NCBI GenBank assembly: GCA_002491165.1 | Contig: DKVK01000084.1 | Coordinates: 1-24,241, forward strand | From: Porphyromonadaceae bacterium UBA7180 | GTDB taxonomy: Bacteria > Bacteroidota > Bacteroidia > Bacteroidales > Muribaculaceae | Direction: 5' to 3' | DNA length: 24,241 nt | Shown: in pieces, positions 1-7,305 of the stretch | Numbering within the stretch: position 1 is the first letter of the stretch | Layout: every line of letters starts with the position of its first letter | Translations under genes and position numbers: made by a program | The notes under the pieces: model-generated | Databases searched by the model: none | What the model was told of the DNA's origin: nothing | The model's input: the letters and a program-made list of their open reading frames with translations, nothing else

Positions 1-1
1 G

Positions 2-604
2 TTATTTCTTGACTTTGTTATAGCGTTCGTTGAGGCCTTTCACCACTTCGTCGGTGACGTCGAGGGCGGGGTTGATGTAGAGCGTGGCTGCTTTCATTAA
101 GATGGCGTCGTATCCCTTCTGTGCGTTGTAGATCTTGATGTATGACTCTATGGAGTCCTGTATGGTTTTCTGCATCTGCATGGCCTGCTTCTCGTAATTG
201 CCCTGCATCTGGGCGGCTTCCTGCTGCGCGCTGTTCTGTGCGGAGGCGAGGTTGCGCTGGTCGCGCTCGAACTCTTCCTGTGTCTTGTAGCCGTTGTTCT
301 GGTATTTCTGCTGGTACTGCTGCGCCATGCTCCGCAGGTTCTGCTGTTTGGAGTTGAGGCTCGACTCCAGGTTGTTCTGCATCTGTATCATGCTCTCGTT
401 GTAGTCTTTCGAGAGGTTGTAGTTGGCCAGGATGGTGTCGAGGTCCACGTAGCGGTAGTTGGGGAGCTGCGAGGCGTCGGCGTTTTTGGTTTCTGTCTTC
501 TTGGCCTGGGGAGCGTTGCCTTTGGCAGCATCGCCACCCGAGCAGGATACTGCCCCGGCCGCTATGGCGAGGAAAGATAAGAGAGTAAGTGAAAATTTCT
601 TCAT
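2..604 (-). CDS. OmpH/Skp-family periplasmic chaperone-like lipoprotein
   Basis: A 200-residue protein. The start at 604 (MKKFSLTLLS) is chosen because it opens directly into a lipoprotein signal peptide. The same frame stays open upstream to 838, but that extension is Pro/Arg-rich and does not look coding. The hydrophobic h-region (residues 5-19) ends in AVSC, giving Cys21 as the lipidation site with a relaxed Bacteroidetes lipobox. After a short Lys/Ala linker, about residues 47-200 have the OmpH/Skp layout: a short N-terminal strand (YRYVDLDTIL), a long Gln/Asn-rich coiled coil (about 65-150) and a C-terminal helix-strand segment (GYDAILMKAATLYI). Family members hold unfolded outer-membrane proteins in the periplasm. 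A lipid-anchored version is known in Bacteroidetes, but the client here is unknown. The gene lies downstream of a tiny membrane ORF on the same strand and may share its promoter. Confidence 0.85.
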   Translation of the reverse strand: MKKFSLTLLSFLAIAAGAVSCSGGDAAKGNAPQAKKTETKNADASQLPNYRYVDLDTILANYNLSKDYNESMIQMQNNLESSLNSKQQNLRSMAQQYQQKYQNNGYKTQEEFERDQRNLASAQNSAQQEAAQMQGNYEKQAMQMQKTIQDSIESYIKIYNAQKGYDAILMKAATLYINPALDVTDEVVKGLNERYNKVKK

Positions 605-672
605 ATAATGTGTTGTCTTGTTTAAAAAATCAGTGCGCGGCACAGCGTGGCGGAGAGAGGGGAGAGGCGTGG

Positions 673-801
673 TCAGTCCTTGCGCCGGGGCGGGGAGTGG
701 CGGCATGAATGGTGCCTTCGGCCGCGCAGCCCGAGGGCCAGGAGTGCCATCGCGATGCCGAGCAATACCGTCGCCGAAACGGCCACTATAAGTAGGTTCA
801 T
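673..801 (-). CDS. small single-span membrane protein, candidate
   Basis: A 42-codon ORF starting MNLLIVAVSATVLLGIAMAL. Residues 3-25 form one continuous hydrophobic helix, followed by a very basic His/Arg-rich tail (LRGRRHHSCRHSPPRRKD). The ATG lies 13 nt after a TAATTTTG promoter box, which is what makes it believable as a translated gene. It is followed after 68 nt by the OmpH/Skp-like lipoprotein gene on the same strand. Small one-helix proteins with a charged cytoplasmic tail are common in Bacteroidetes, but I cannot assign this one to a family. The alternative is that this is a 5' leader and the ORF is accidental. Confidence 0.45.
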   Translation of the reverse strand: MNLLIVAVSATVLLGIAMALLALGLRGRRHHSCRHSPPRRKD

Positions 802-814
802 CGGTTTTTGCGTG

Positions 815-822
815 CAAAATTA
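815..822 (-). promoter_or_regulatory. promoter -7 box (TAATTTTG) for small ORF / OmpH-like gene
   Basis: TAATTTTG on the minus strand matches the Bacteroidetes TAnnTTTG box exactly. It lies 13 nt before the ATG at 801, so the 5' untranslated region would be very short. I see no convincing -33 TTTG at the expected distance. Confidence 0.5.
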
Positions 823-907
823 GTGATTTTTTCGCCAATACGCCCCGTTTTAACTATATTTAATCCTTAAATTATGTGAAATTTCGTGCCATGTCGCAGT
901 TTTTTAT

Positions 908-915
908 TATCTTTG
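908..915 (+). promoter_or_regulatory. promoter -7 box (TATCTTTG) for the pepD operon
   Basis: TATCTTTG fits TAnnTTTG. It lies about 75 nt upstream of the first pepD start, which leaves a plausible leader. The -33 element is weak: TTTC at 882-885 is the nearest match, about 22 nt away. With the minus-strand box at 815-822 this makes 605-990 a divergent promoter region. Confidence 0.5.
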
Positions 916-990
916 GCTCGTCAAACCGGGACACCGCCCGTGTGCGGCACCCGTACTTGTATTAAAACAACCTTTAATTATATACTCATT

Positions 991-2448
991 ATGGAAGTAA
1001 AAGACCTTAAGCCGGAACTTCTCTGGCGTTGCTTCGACGAGATTACGAAAGTACCCCGTCCCTCGTGCCATGAAGAACAAATCAGAGCCTATCTGCTCGA
1101 CTTCGCCGCCAAACACGGCATCGAGGCGCAGACCGACGACTGCGGCAACGTGGTGATGCGCAAACCCGCCACGGCCGGTTGCGAAAACGCTCCCACGGTT
1201 ATCCTCCAGGCACACATGGACATGGTGGCCGAGAAGAACAACGATGTGAAACATGACTTCCTCAAGGACCCCATCGACACATACGTTGACGGCGACTGGG
1301 TGAAGGCGCGCGGCACCACATTGGGCGCCGACAACGGCATAGGCATGGCTGCCGCCCTGGCCGTGATGATCGACAAGGACCTGCGCCACGGACCCGTGGA
1401 GGCTCTCTTTACCATCAACGAGGAGATAGGCCTCGAAGGTGCGCAGAACCTCGGCAAGAACATGATTACCGGTACGATGCTCATCAACCTCGATTCCGAG
1501 GATGACGGCGAAATCTTCGTCGGTTGCGCCGGCGGTATCGACACCACAGCTTTCTTCAAATACAAACGCAGCCTCTCGCCGGAGAACTTCGTGTACAAAC
1601 GCATCTCCGTAAGCGGCCTGCTGGGCGGCCACTCCGGCTCCGACATCGACGCCGGCCGCGCCAACGCCAACAAGCTAATAGCCCGTTTCATCTGGGAATG
1701 CTCGCAGAAGTGGGAGATAGCAGTAAGCACTTTCGAGGGCGGTAACTTGCGCAACGCCATCCCGCGCGAGGCTTACGCCGTGTTCGGTATCCACACCGAC
1801 CACCTCGAGGCAATGGAGAAAGCCCTGCACAAATATGCTTCCGAAATCAAGAACGAATATAAAGGCGTAGAACCCTCCATGAAGCTGGAAATCGCCGATG
1901 CCGAACGTCCCGAATATTGCATCGACTCCGAGACGTCGCTCGCACTGGTGCGCTCGGTCTACAGCGCTCCCCACGGGGTCTACTCCATGAGCCGCGACAT
2001 CAAGGGCCTCGTAGAGACCTCTACCAACCTCGCCGCCGTCAAGATGATGGAAGACAACGAGATACGCATCACCACCTCGCAGCGTTCCTCCGTAGAGTCG
2101 CGCAAGAACGACATGGCAGGACAGGTGGAAGCCCATTTCCAGCTGGCCGGTGCCCGCGTGGAGCACAGCGACGGTTATCCCGGATGGGCTCCGAACATGG
2201 ATTCGGCCATCATGAAGATTTCTGCCGACGCCTACGAGGAACTCTTCGGCGTGAAACCCGCCATCAAGGCTATTCATGCCGGTCTGGAGTGCGGACTCTT
2301 CCTCTCCAAATACCCGAACCTGGACATGGTGTCGTTCGGCCCGACAATGACCGGCGTACACTCTCCCGACGAGAAACTGAACATCCCGACAACCGAAAAA
2401 TTCTGGCGTCATCTCTGCCGCGTGCTTGAAAAAGTAGCGGGCTTATGA
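991..2448 (+). CDS. pepD: aminoacyl-histidine dipeptidase / cytosol nonspecific dipeptidase (M20C)
   Basis: A 485-residue cytosolic zinc dipeptidase of the M20C (PepD/PepV-like) family, which cleaves a broad range of unblocked dipeptides including Xaa-His. The start at 991 (MEVKDLKPELLWRCF) is chosen over an upstream in-frame GTG at 886 because the family begins here and the extra residues overlap the promoter box. The catalytic set is complete: His75 and Asp77 in QAHMDMV, bridging Asp114 in GADNG, general base Glu144 and zinc ligand Glu145 in INEEIG, Asp168 in NLDSED and His429 in IHAGLECGLF. The lid domain carries GGHSGSDI at 212-219. The length is usual. The stop overlaps the next start (ATGA at 2445-2448), so it is translationally coupled to the muramidase gene. 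A paralog follows at 3254. Confidence 0.95.
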   Translation: MEVKDLKPELLWRCFDEITKVPRPSCHEEQIRAYLLDFAAKHGIEAQTDDCGNVVMRKPATAGCENAPTVILQAHMDMVAEKNNDVKHDFLKDPIDTYVDGDWVKARGTTLGADNGIGMAAALAVMIDKDLRHGPVEALFTINEEIGLEGAQNLGKNMITGTMLINLDSEDDGEIFVGCAGGIDTTAFFKYKRSLSPENFVYKRISVSGLLGGHSGSDIDAGRANANKLIARFIWECSQKWEIAVSTFEGGNLRNAIPREAYAVFGIHTDHLEAMEKALHKYASEIKNEYKGVEPSMKLEIADAERPEYCIDSETSLALVRSVYSAPHGVYSMSRDIKGLVETSTNLAAVKMMEDNEIRITTSQRSSVESRKNDMAGQVEAHFQLAGARVEHSDGYPGWAPNMDSAIMKISADAYEELFGVKPAIKAIHAGLECGLFLSKYPNLDMVSFGPTMTGVHSPDEKLNIPTTEKFWRHLCRVLEKVAGL

Positions 2449-3191
2449 CCCTTATCCGCAAAATAATGCCAATGGCCGTGGCGACGCTCTTCGTGAGCGC
2501 CGCCATAGCCTGCGGCTCTACGGCTGAGGGACGCGTTGACTCGGCTCCTCTCCCCGCCTCCGATTCTGTCCCGGAATGGGAAAAAGGGAATGTCCCGATG
2601 CCACCCGGAGACGAGAGCGTGCGCTACCGGACCTTGACCGACGCCGACTTCGAGCTTGTGGCGAAAGAACTTGATGTTGAGGCTGCCGCCATCAAGGCAG
2701 TGGTCCTAATAGAGGCCGGGCAGGCCATGGAGGGTTTCTGGGCGCCAGGCGTCCCAATCATCAACTTTGACCGCACCATGTATAATAAGTATGGTGCGAA
2801 GGCCGCCAACCGCGCCGGCAATCCCAACGCCAAAGTGCCCGCCGGACTCACCGGTTTCGCCCTGCGTCGCTGGACCACGCTGACAAACATGCGCCGCAAG
2901 AACTACGACGGCGCCGACATGGGCACCTTCTGGGGCATGTTCCAGATAGGCGGCTTCGCCTACAAGCAGTGCGGCTGCCGGAGCATACGCGAGTTCGTGG
3001 ACCGCATGTCGCGCTCCGAGTTCGACCAGCTGGAGCTCTTCGCCGCCATGATTCTCAACACCGGATACGTGGACTATATCCGCAAGAAAGACTGGGCCGG
3101 CTTCTCGCGCCGCTACAACGGCCCGTCGTATGCCTCGCGGGGCTATCACACCAAGATGGCCCGTGCATACGCCAAATTCAGTAAAAAGTAA
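2445..3191 (+). CDS. exported N-acetylmuramidase (DUF3380-type lysozyme), probable lipoprotein
   Basis: A 248-residue protein with a signal peptide (hydrophobic residues 9-22) ending in AIAC, so Cys23 is probably lipidated. A low-complexity linker rich in Pro and acidic residues spans 24-60. Residues 65-245 match the N-acetylmuramidase family (PF11860), which cuts the glycan strands of peptidoglycan. Visible signatures are AAIKAVVLIEAGQ with Glu90 as the likely catalytic acid, WAPGVPIINFDR (99-110), TFWGMFQIGGF (161-171) and the C-terminal RRYNGPSYASRGYHTKMARAY (222-242). These enzymes are best known from phage endolysins and exported bacterial forms. Here the gene is chromosomal, starts within the stop of pepD and is followed 62 nt later by a second pepD. 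That suggests a cell-wall turnover or scavenging role, which is inference. Confidence 0.85.
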   Translation: MTLIRKIMPMAVATLFVSAAIACGSTAEGRVDSAPLPASDSVPEWEKGNVPMPPGDESVRYRTLTDADFELVAKELDVEAAAIKAVVLIEAGQAMEGFWAPGVPIINFDRTMYNKYGAKAANRAGNPNAKVPAGLTGFALRRWTTLTNMRRKNYDGADMGTFWGMFQIGGFAYKQCGCRSIREFVDRMSRSEFDQLELFAAMILNTGYVDYIRKKDWAGFSRRYNGPSYASRGYHTKMARAYAKFSKK

Positions 3192-3253
3192 AAACCGCCT
3201 CTCCCCGCCGTAAAACTCCCTCCCCCCGCTAACATATCACACAATCCCCTATC

Positions 3254-4708
3254 ATGAAAATTACAGACCTTCAGCCGCAACTCGTGTGGCAGTGTTTCCA
3301 CGAAATAACCCAAGTTCCCCGTCCTACACATCACCTCGAAAAGATGCTGGCCTTCCTGCTCGACTGGGCAAAGCGCCACAATATCCCCGCCCGCGCCGAC
3401 GAGGTGGGCAACGTGGTGATGACAAAACCTGCCACTCCCGGACATGAAAACGCCCCGACCATCATCCTCCAGGGTCACCAGGACATGGTGGCCGAGAAAC
3501 GCGCCGACAGCAACCATGACTTCATGAACGACCCCATCGAGACCATCGTGGACGGCGAATGGGTGCGCGCCAATGGCACGACGCTCGGCGCCGACAACGG
3601 CATGGGCTGCGCCATGGCCATGGCCGTCCTCCTCTCCGACGATATTGAACACGGTCCCATAGAAGCGCTTTTCACAGTCGACGAAGAGCAGGGACTTATC
3701 GGCGCCAACGGCATTCAGCCCGGCTTCGTGACCGGAGAAATCCTCCTGAACCTCGACTCCGAGGAGCATGGCCAGCTCGTAATAGGCTGCGCCGGAGGCA
3801 AGGTGACCCTCGCCGAACTTCCCTACACGCTGGTCGACGCTCCCAAGGATACCAAGTTCTTCACCGTTGACCTCGACCATCTGAAAGGGGGCCACTCCGG
3901 CATGGAGATAGGCCTGGGCCGCGGCAATTCCAACCAGCAGATGGCCCGCTTCCTTTGGGAAAGCAACCGGCGGTTCGGTCTCTGCCTGAGCGCTATAGAC
4001 GGCGGAAACCTTGCCAATGCCATCCCGCGCAAAGCTACCGCTACCGTAGGCGTTCCCGCTGCAAAAGCCGAGGAGTTCAAGAAATTCGCCCTTGAGTTCA
4101 ACGACATGATTCACGCTGAATTCCTGCTGGCCGAAGGGAACGGCTTCACCTTCAAGGTGGAGGATGCCGAGGCACCGGCCAAAGTCATCGACCCCGCCGT
4201 TGCCAACCGCCTCGTGGCCGCCCTCTTCGCCTGCCCCAACGGCGTGCAGGGAATGAGCAACGCCGTCCCCGGCCTCATCGAGACCTCTTGCAACCTCGCT
4301 TCCGTGAAGATGACCGACAAGAATACCATCCTCGTGACCGTTCACCAGCGTTCCTCCGTAGACTCGCGCCGCGACGAGATAGCCGACCGCGTGAAAGCCC
4401 TCTTCATGGCCATCGGCGCCGAGGTTACCTTCGACGACACTTACGTGGGCTGGGCCCCGAACCCCGAGTCGAAAGTGCTCCGCGTGGCCGAGGAAAGCTT
4501 CGAGCACCTCTTCGGAACCAAACCGCGCGTAGAGGCTCTGCACGCCGGTCTGGAATGCGGTCTCTTCCTGGAAAAGATGCCGGGACTCGACATGATTTCC
4601 TTCGGACCCACGCTCAAGGATATCCACTCGCCCAACGAGAAAGCCAACATCGCCGATGTTGAGAAATGCTGGCAGCTCGTGTGCGAAATGCTCCGCCGCC
4701 TGGCATGA
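3254..4708 (+). CDS. pepD: aminoacyl-histidine dipeptidase paralog (M20C)
   Basis: A 484-residue second copy of the M20C dipeptidase, collinear with the gene at 991 but clearly diverged. It has a complete metal and catalytic set: His75 and Asp77 (QGHQDMV), Asp114 (GADNG), Glu144/Glu145 (VDEEQG), Asp168 (NLDSEE) and His430 (LHAGLECGLF). KGGHSGMEIG (211-220) marks the lid domain. Both copies look active, so this is a functional duplication and not a decaying copy. The 62-nt gap before it is pyrimidine-rich and shows neither a terminator nor a TAnnTTTG box. The stop overlaps the next start (ATGA at 4705-4708). Differences in substrate range between the copies cannot be read from the sequence. 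Confidence 0.95.
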   Translation: MKITDLQPQLVWQCFHEITQVPRPTHHLEKMLAFLLDWAKRHNIPARADEVGNVVMTKPATPGHENAPTIILQGHQDMVAEKRADSNHDFMNDPIETIVDGEWVRANGTTLGADNGMGCAMAMAVLLSDDIEHGPIEALFTVDEEQGLIGANGIQPGFVTGEILLNLDSEEHGQLVIGCAGGKVTLAELPYTLVDAPKDTKFFTVDLDHLKGGHSGMEIGLGRGNSNQQMARFLWESNRRFGLCLSAIDGGNLANAIPRKATATVGVPAAKAEEFKKFALEFNDMIHAEFLLAEGNGFTFKVEDAEAPAKVIDPAVANRLVAALFACPNGVQGMSNAVPGLIETSCNLASVKMTDKNTILVTVHQRSSVDSRRDEIADRVKALFMAIGAEVTFDDTYVGWAPNPESKVLRVAEESFEHLFGTKPRVEALHAGLECGLFLEKMPGLDMISFGPTLKDIHSPNEKANIADVEKCWQLVCEMLRRLA

Positions 4709-5271
4709 CACCCTTCGAGCGCGAATGGGAGAAGATGCTCTCCGGCGAAGTCTATGACGCGCAGATGCCCGAGTTCCACGAACGCCTGGCACTCGCCCGC
4801 CACGCCATGCGGCGGTTCAACGACCTTCCTCCCCTCGACATCGAGGCGCAGCACGCGTTGCTTAAGTCGCTTTTCGGAAGGATAGGGGAGAAGTTTACCG
4901 TGAACCAGCCTTTCCGCTGTGACTACGGCTGCAATATCTTTATCGGAGAGAACTTCTTCGCGAACTTCAACCTTACGATTCTCGACGAGGCTAAGGTCAC
5001 CATCGGCGACAATTGCTTCATCGGTCCCAACGTGAGCATCTACACGGCGTGCCATCCGCTCAATGCCCGCGAGCGCGCCACCGGTGTGGAATGGGCCGAA
5101 CCTGTGACCGTCGGCAACGACGTGTGGATAGGGGGAGGCGCCACGTTGCTGCCCGGTGTCACCGTGGGCGACGGCGCCGTCATCGCCGCCGGTGCCGTGG
5201 TGACGCGACCGGTGGAACCCTATACCCTCGTGGGAGGAAATCCGGCCCGCTTTATTAAGAAGGTGGACTAA
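4705..5271 (+). CDS. sugar O-acetyltransferase, maltose/galactoside acetyltransferase family
   Basis: A 188-residue acetyl-CoA-dependent transferase of the Maa/LacA (left-handed beta-helix, hexapeptide-repeat) family. The start at 4705 sits in the ATGA overlap with the second pepD and gives the family's usual N-terminus (MTPFEREWEKMLSGEVYDAQ), the small helical Mac domain at about 3-58. Hexapeptide repeats run from about 73 to 175 (IFIGENFFANFN, VTIGDNCFIGPN, VTVGNDVWIGGG, VTVGDGAVIAAG). His117 in YTACHPLN is the expected catalytic base, and the C-terminal GGNPARFIKK closes the acetyl-CoA site. The family acetylates the 6-hydroxyl of sugars, and the physiological substrate is often unknown. 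It is the last gene of the operon-like run that starts at 991. Confidence 0.92.
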   Translation: MTPFEREWEKMLSGEVYDAQMPEFHERLALARHAMRRFNDLPPLDIEAQHALLKSLFGRIGEKFTVNQPFRCDYGCNIFIGENFFANFNLTILDEAKVTIGDNCFIGPNVSIYTACHPLNARERATGVEWAEPVTVGNDVWIGGGATLLPGVTVGDGAVIAAGAVVTRPVEPYTLVGGNPARFIKKVD

Positions 5272-5343
5272 TCTCCGGCTGCGACCCATAAATCTATCTT
5301 ATAAGTCTTATAAACGTCAGCGGCCGCCTGACCCTCATACCTG

Positions 5344-5377
5344 CCCTCCGGCGTGAACATTGTTCCGCGCCGGAGGG
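5344..5377 (+). promoter_or_regulatory. perfect 10-bp hairpin just before the NYN gene start
   Basis: CCCTCCGGCG (5344-5353) and CGCCGGAGGG (5368-5377) form a perfect 10-bp stem with a 14-nt loop. It ends four bases before the ATG at 5382 and has no T-tract. It could be a terminator for the upstream operon, or a structure that covers the ribosome entry site of the NYN gene. Confidence 0.55.
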
Positions 5378-5381
5378 TTGT

Positions 5382-6038
5382 ATGTGTATGTTAGGTTATA
5401 TTTCTATCGGCATCTTTATCGACGGCGGTTATTACGCCAAAATGAACCGGGCCCTCAAAGCGCAGGAGAGCTCCATTATCCGCGTGCGCTCCCTCTTCGA
5501 CTATATCTGCAACCGCCTCGCCGTAGAGGAGGGCGTAGACCCGTCGGACTGTCAGATAACGGAGGCACATTACTTCCGCGGCCGTTTCCGTGTGCGCGAA
5601 GCGTACGATAAGCATCTCCTTTACAACGAACGCAAGTTCGAGGACTCGCTTATCGAAAATGATGTGGTGTTCCATTACAAACACCTTAAAGAGGTGGAGC
5701 GCGACGGCAAAACCGAGGTTATAGAAAAAGGCATAGACGTATGGTTTGCCCTCGAGGCCTACGAGCTCTCTACATTCCGCAAATTCGACTATGTGATACT
5801 GATAACGGGCGACGCCGACCACGAAATGCTGGTGCGCAAACTGAAAGCGCTGAAGATAAAGACGATATTACTGACGTGGGACCTCGCCCACCTTGATGCC
5901 ATTTCGCCGCTGCTGCGCGAGGAGGTGGGCCATCACTGGGAACTCTCCGAGCTGACGAAAGAGGACCCTTCGCTGAAACGCCACGTGCTCTACAGCCTGC
6001 GCGAACCGGCCCTCAGCTCGCTCGGAAACGTCTTCTGA
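5382..6038 (+). CDS. NYN-domain (LabA/DUF88-like) putative ribonuclease
   Basis: A 218-residue protein with the PIN-like NYN fold, a family of metal-dependent RNA nucleases. Acidic active-site residues are in place: Asp14 in IGIFIDGGY, Asp119 in KGIDVWFALEA, and Asp144 and Asp146 in LITGDADHEM. The LTWDLAHLDAISPLLREEVGHH segment (164-185) fits the last strand and helix of the fold, and the C-terminus (186-218) is charged and probably flexible. Two starts are possible, at 5382 (MCMLGYIS) and at 5388 (MLGYIS); the domain needs either. A strong hairpin ends four bases upstream of the first, so regulation at the level of translation is possible. The RNA target is unknown. Confidence 0.85.
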   Translation: MCMLGYISIGIFIDGGYYAKMNRALKAQESSIIRVRSLFDYICNRLAVEEGVDPSDCQITEAHYFRGRFRVREAYDKHLLYNERKFEDSLIENDVVFHYKHLKEVERDGKTEVIEKGIDVWFALEAYELSTFRKFDYVILITGDADHEMLVRKLKALKIKTILLTWDLAHLDAISPLLREEVGHHWELSELTKEDPSLKRHVLYSLREPALSSLGNVF

Positions 6039-6397
6039 GCGCGGTGGCTTGCCAAGACATCGCGGGGCAAGCCCCGCGTACGTTGACAAAAGCATGGCAG
6101 CAAGCTATGGTAAGGACGTGCCATGGTGCATGCGCCAAAGCGCCAAATCATGGTCTCGTAATGTCCAAAATGAAAGCAGAAAGGGGTAGTAGCTCCGGTT
6201 TTCTGACCTGCAGGATTGTCATGTGGAATATTTTTCGATATGTTTTACAGCATATCCCCCGTCTACAAAAATTTAATATTTTCTTCACATTGTGCTAAAT
6301 TCCGCTGTTTGGCACCTGTTGTGTATCTAAAAGCGGGATTTTGCTTACCGTGCTTTTTATATACACTAAAAATACGGTGATTTTTGTCGCGTGGAAA
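6039..6397. other. intergenic stretch without a credible gene
   Basis: No reading frame here has recognisable protein character. The stretch holds a GC-rich hairpin at 6061-6078 and a looser inverted repeat, CATGGCA (6093-6099) against TGCCATG (6119-6125). From about 6200 it becomes AT-rich up to the promoter at 6398. Confidence 0.6.
6061..6078. terminator. hairpin CGCGGGGC-AA-GCCCCGCG, possible terminator
   Basis: A perfect self-complementary 18-mer lies 22 nt after the NYN gene stop. If CAAG forms the loop, the stem is 7 bp and all G/C. No U-tract follows on either side, so it may be an RNA end-protecting structure and not an intrinsic terminator. Confidence 0.4.
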
Positions 6398-6429
6398 TTT
6401 GGAAAAACGCGAAAACGGTATTAACTTTG
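6398..6429 (+). promoter_or_regulatory. full-consensus Bacteroidetes promoter, no protein gene downstream
   Basis: TTTG (6398-6401), a 20-nt spacer and TAACTTTG (6422-6429) match the -33/-7 consensus of the Bacteroidetes primary sigma factor at every position. Transcription would start near 6436 and run into DNA without a recognisable protein gene. Confidence 0.65.
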
Positions 6430-6654
6430 TAACACCAAAAGGGAAGAAAGGTTCTCTTGCGGTGAGAACATTGACATAAAATCTCGGCGTCGGCTTTCCC
6501 CAAGCGGATAGATGGCGTCCCGTGAGATAAAAGATATACTGCATTTTTGGACGGCGCGGCGATAAATTATTACTCTATTTGCGTCAACTACCTCAGATCT
6601 TCAATCTATACCATGAATCTAAAACGTGCTTAAATAAAGAACCTCATATCTAAT

Positions 6655-6716
6655 GTCATGAACACAGTGGCCGTGCCGTCCGAAAATGTTGAGTGAACCC
6701 ATCGTCATGAACACAG
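6655..6716 (+). repeat. 13-nt direct repeat GTCATGAACACAG, two copies
   Basis: Identical copies at 6655-6667 and 6704-6716, 49 nt apart, lie inside the gene-free region. Each copy contains an ATG followed by AACACAG. Confidence 0.6.
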
Positions 6717-7030
6717 ACTCGCAGGCGATAGCAATCGTAAAGAGGGCAGGGCACGCGTCGCGGCGGCCATGCGGATTTTCGCTACTTCTTTCCAATCGCG
6801 CCTCGCGACAAGTATCCATGCAAACGCAGAGATGACGGTTCCACCCGCAGGCACGGAATTTTTCCAAGCGACCGTGACTATTGCCGCACGGCGTTCCCTT
6901 TTGATTTCCGGCAACGAAGGTGGCTTACATCTCCAACCACAAGATATAAAACTCCAATCCCCTACCTCAAAATCTACTACCTGAACATAACTCACATAAT
7001 ACCAACAGAAAAGCTTTCAAAATTGATACA

Positions 7031-7073
7031 GGCTTGCAGCGACCGCCCGGTTCCTGCAAGCCATTCTTCTTTT
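7031..7073 (+). terminator. intrinsic terminator-like hairpin
   Basis: GGCTTGCAG (7031-7039) pairs perfectly with CTGCAAGCC (7054-7062) across a 14-nt loop and is followed by ATTCTTCTTTT on the plus strand. The T-rich tail is on the plus side only, so it would end a plus-strand transcript, the one expected from the promoter at 6398. Nothing else recognisable lies between here and the rsgA stop at 7306. Confidence 0.6.
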
Positions 7074-7305
7074 AAGCCTGAAGAAAAAAGGAGAAAGCTG
7101 TTCATGCACGCTAACCGTGTGTCTGACTGCCGAAATACATACCCGCGGGACTTATCTTGCCAAGCAGGGGGGCGATTAATCCGTTTATTCCAACTGCCGT
7201 AGAAAGACAAATAGTAACCATGCTTCGACTCCCGGGGCGGAAACGAGGAGCTCGAACCAAGGGCTAACCGTGACACTCGGGCGAACCGGTATCGGGCAGA
7301 GGGTT

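Larger units (their letters stand above)
6436..7073 (+). ncRNA. candidate noncoding transcript between promoter and terminator
   Basis: This is bounded by a perfect promoter (ends 6429) and a terminator-like hairpin (7031-7073) on the same strand. Short hairpins include GTTCTC/GAGAAC (about 6451-6469) and CCGTG/CACGG (about 6872-6891). A 13-nt direct repeat (6655-6667 and 6704-6716) lies inside. The plus-strand ORFs inside (longest 71 codons from 6769) have no recognisable domain, and I take them as accidental. It shows none of the tmRNA, RNase P or SRP RNA signatures I looked for. The alternatives are a decayed gene or two shorter transcripts. Confidence 0.25.

Noticed and set aside
886..990. 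N-terminal extension of the first pepD from a GTG at 886
   Set aside because: The extra 35 residues do not fit the family, and the stretch holds the TATCTTTG promoter box. The paralog starts at the equivalent of 991.
907..4792. Long minus-strand reading frames opposite pepD, the muramidase and the second pepD (for example 3146-4792, 548 codons)
   Set aside because: They lie antisense to genes with complete catalytic motifs, have low-complexity Gly/Val/His-rich translations and no domain. They are a by-product of high GC.
6044..6298. Plus-strand ORF of 84 codons after the NYN gene
   Set aside because: It runs through a GC-rich hairpin, shows no domain or signal, and has no promoter box or ribosome site.
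6619..6995. Overlapping ORFs on both strands in the gene-free region (82, 96 and 71 codons)
   Set aside because: They compete in three frames, show no recognisable domain, and none has a start close to the promoter at 6398. I cannot exclude that one is a decayed gene.
7197..7270. tRNA- or tmRNA-like T-arm (TTCGACTCCCGG on plus, GGTTCGAGCTCC on minus)
   Set aside because: The flanking bases do not form a 5-bp T-stem, no acceptor stem or anticodon arm can be drawn, and there is no CCA end.
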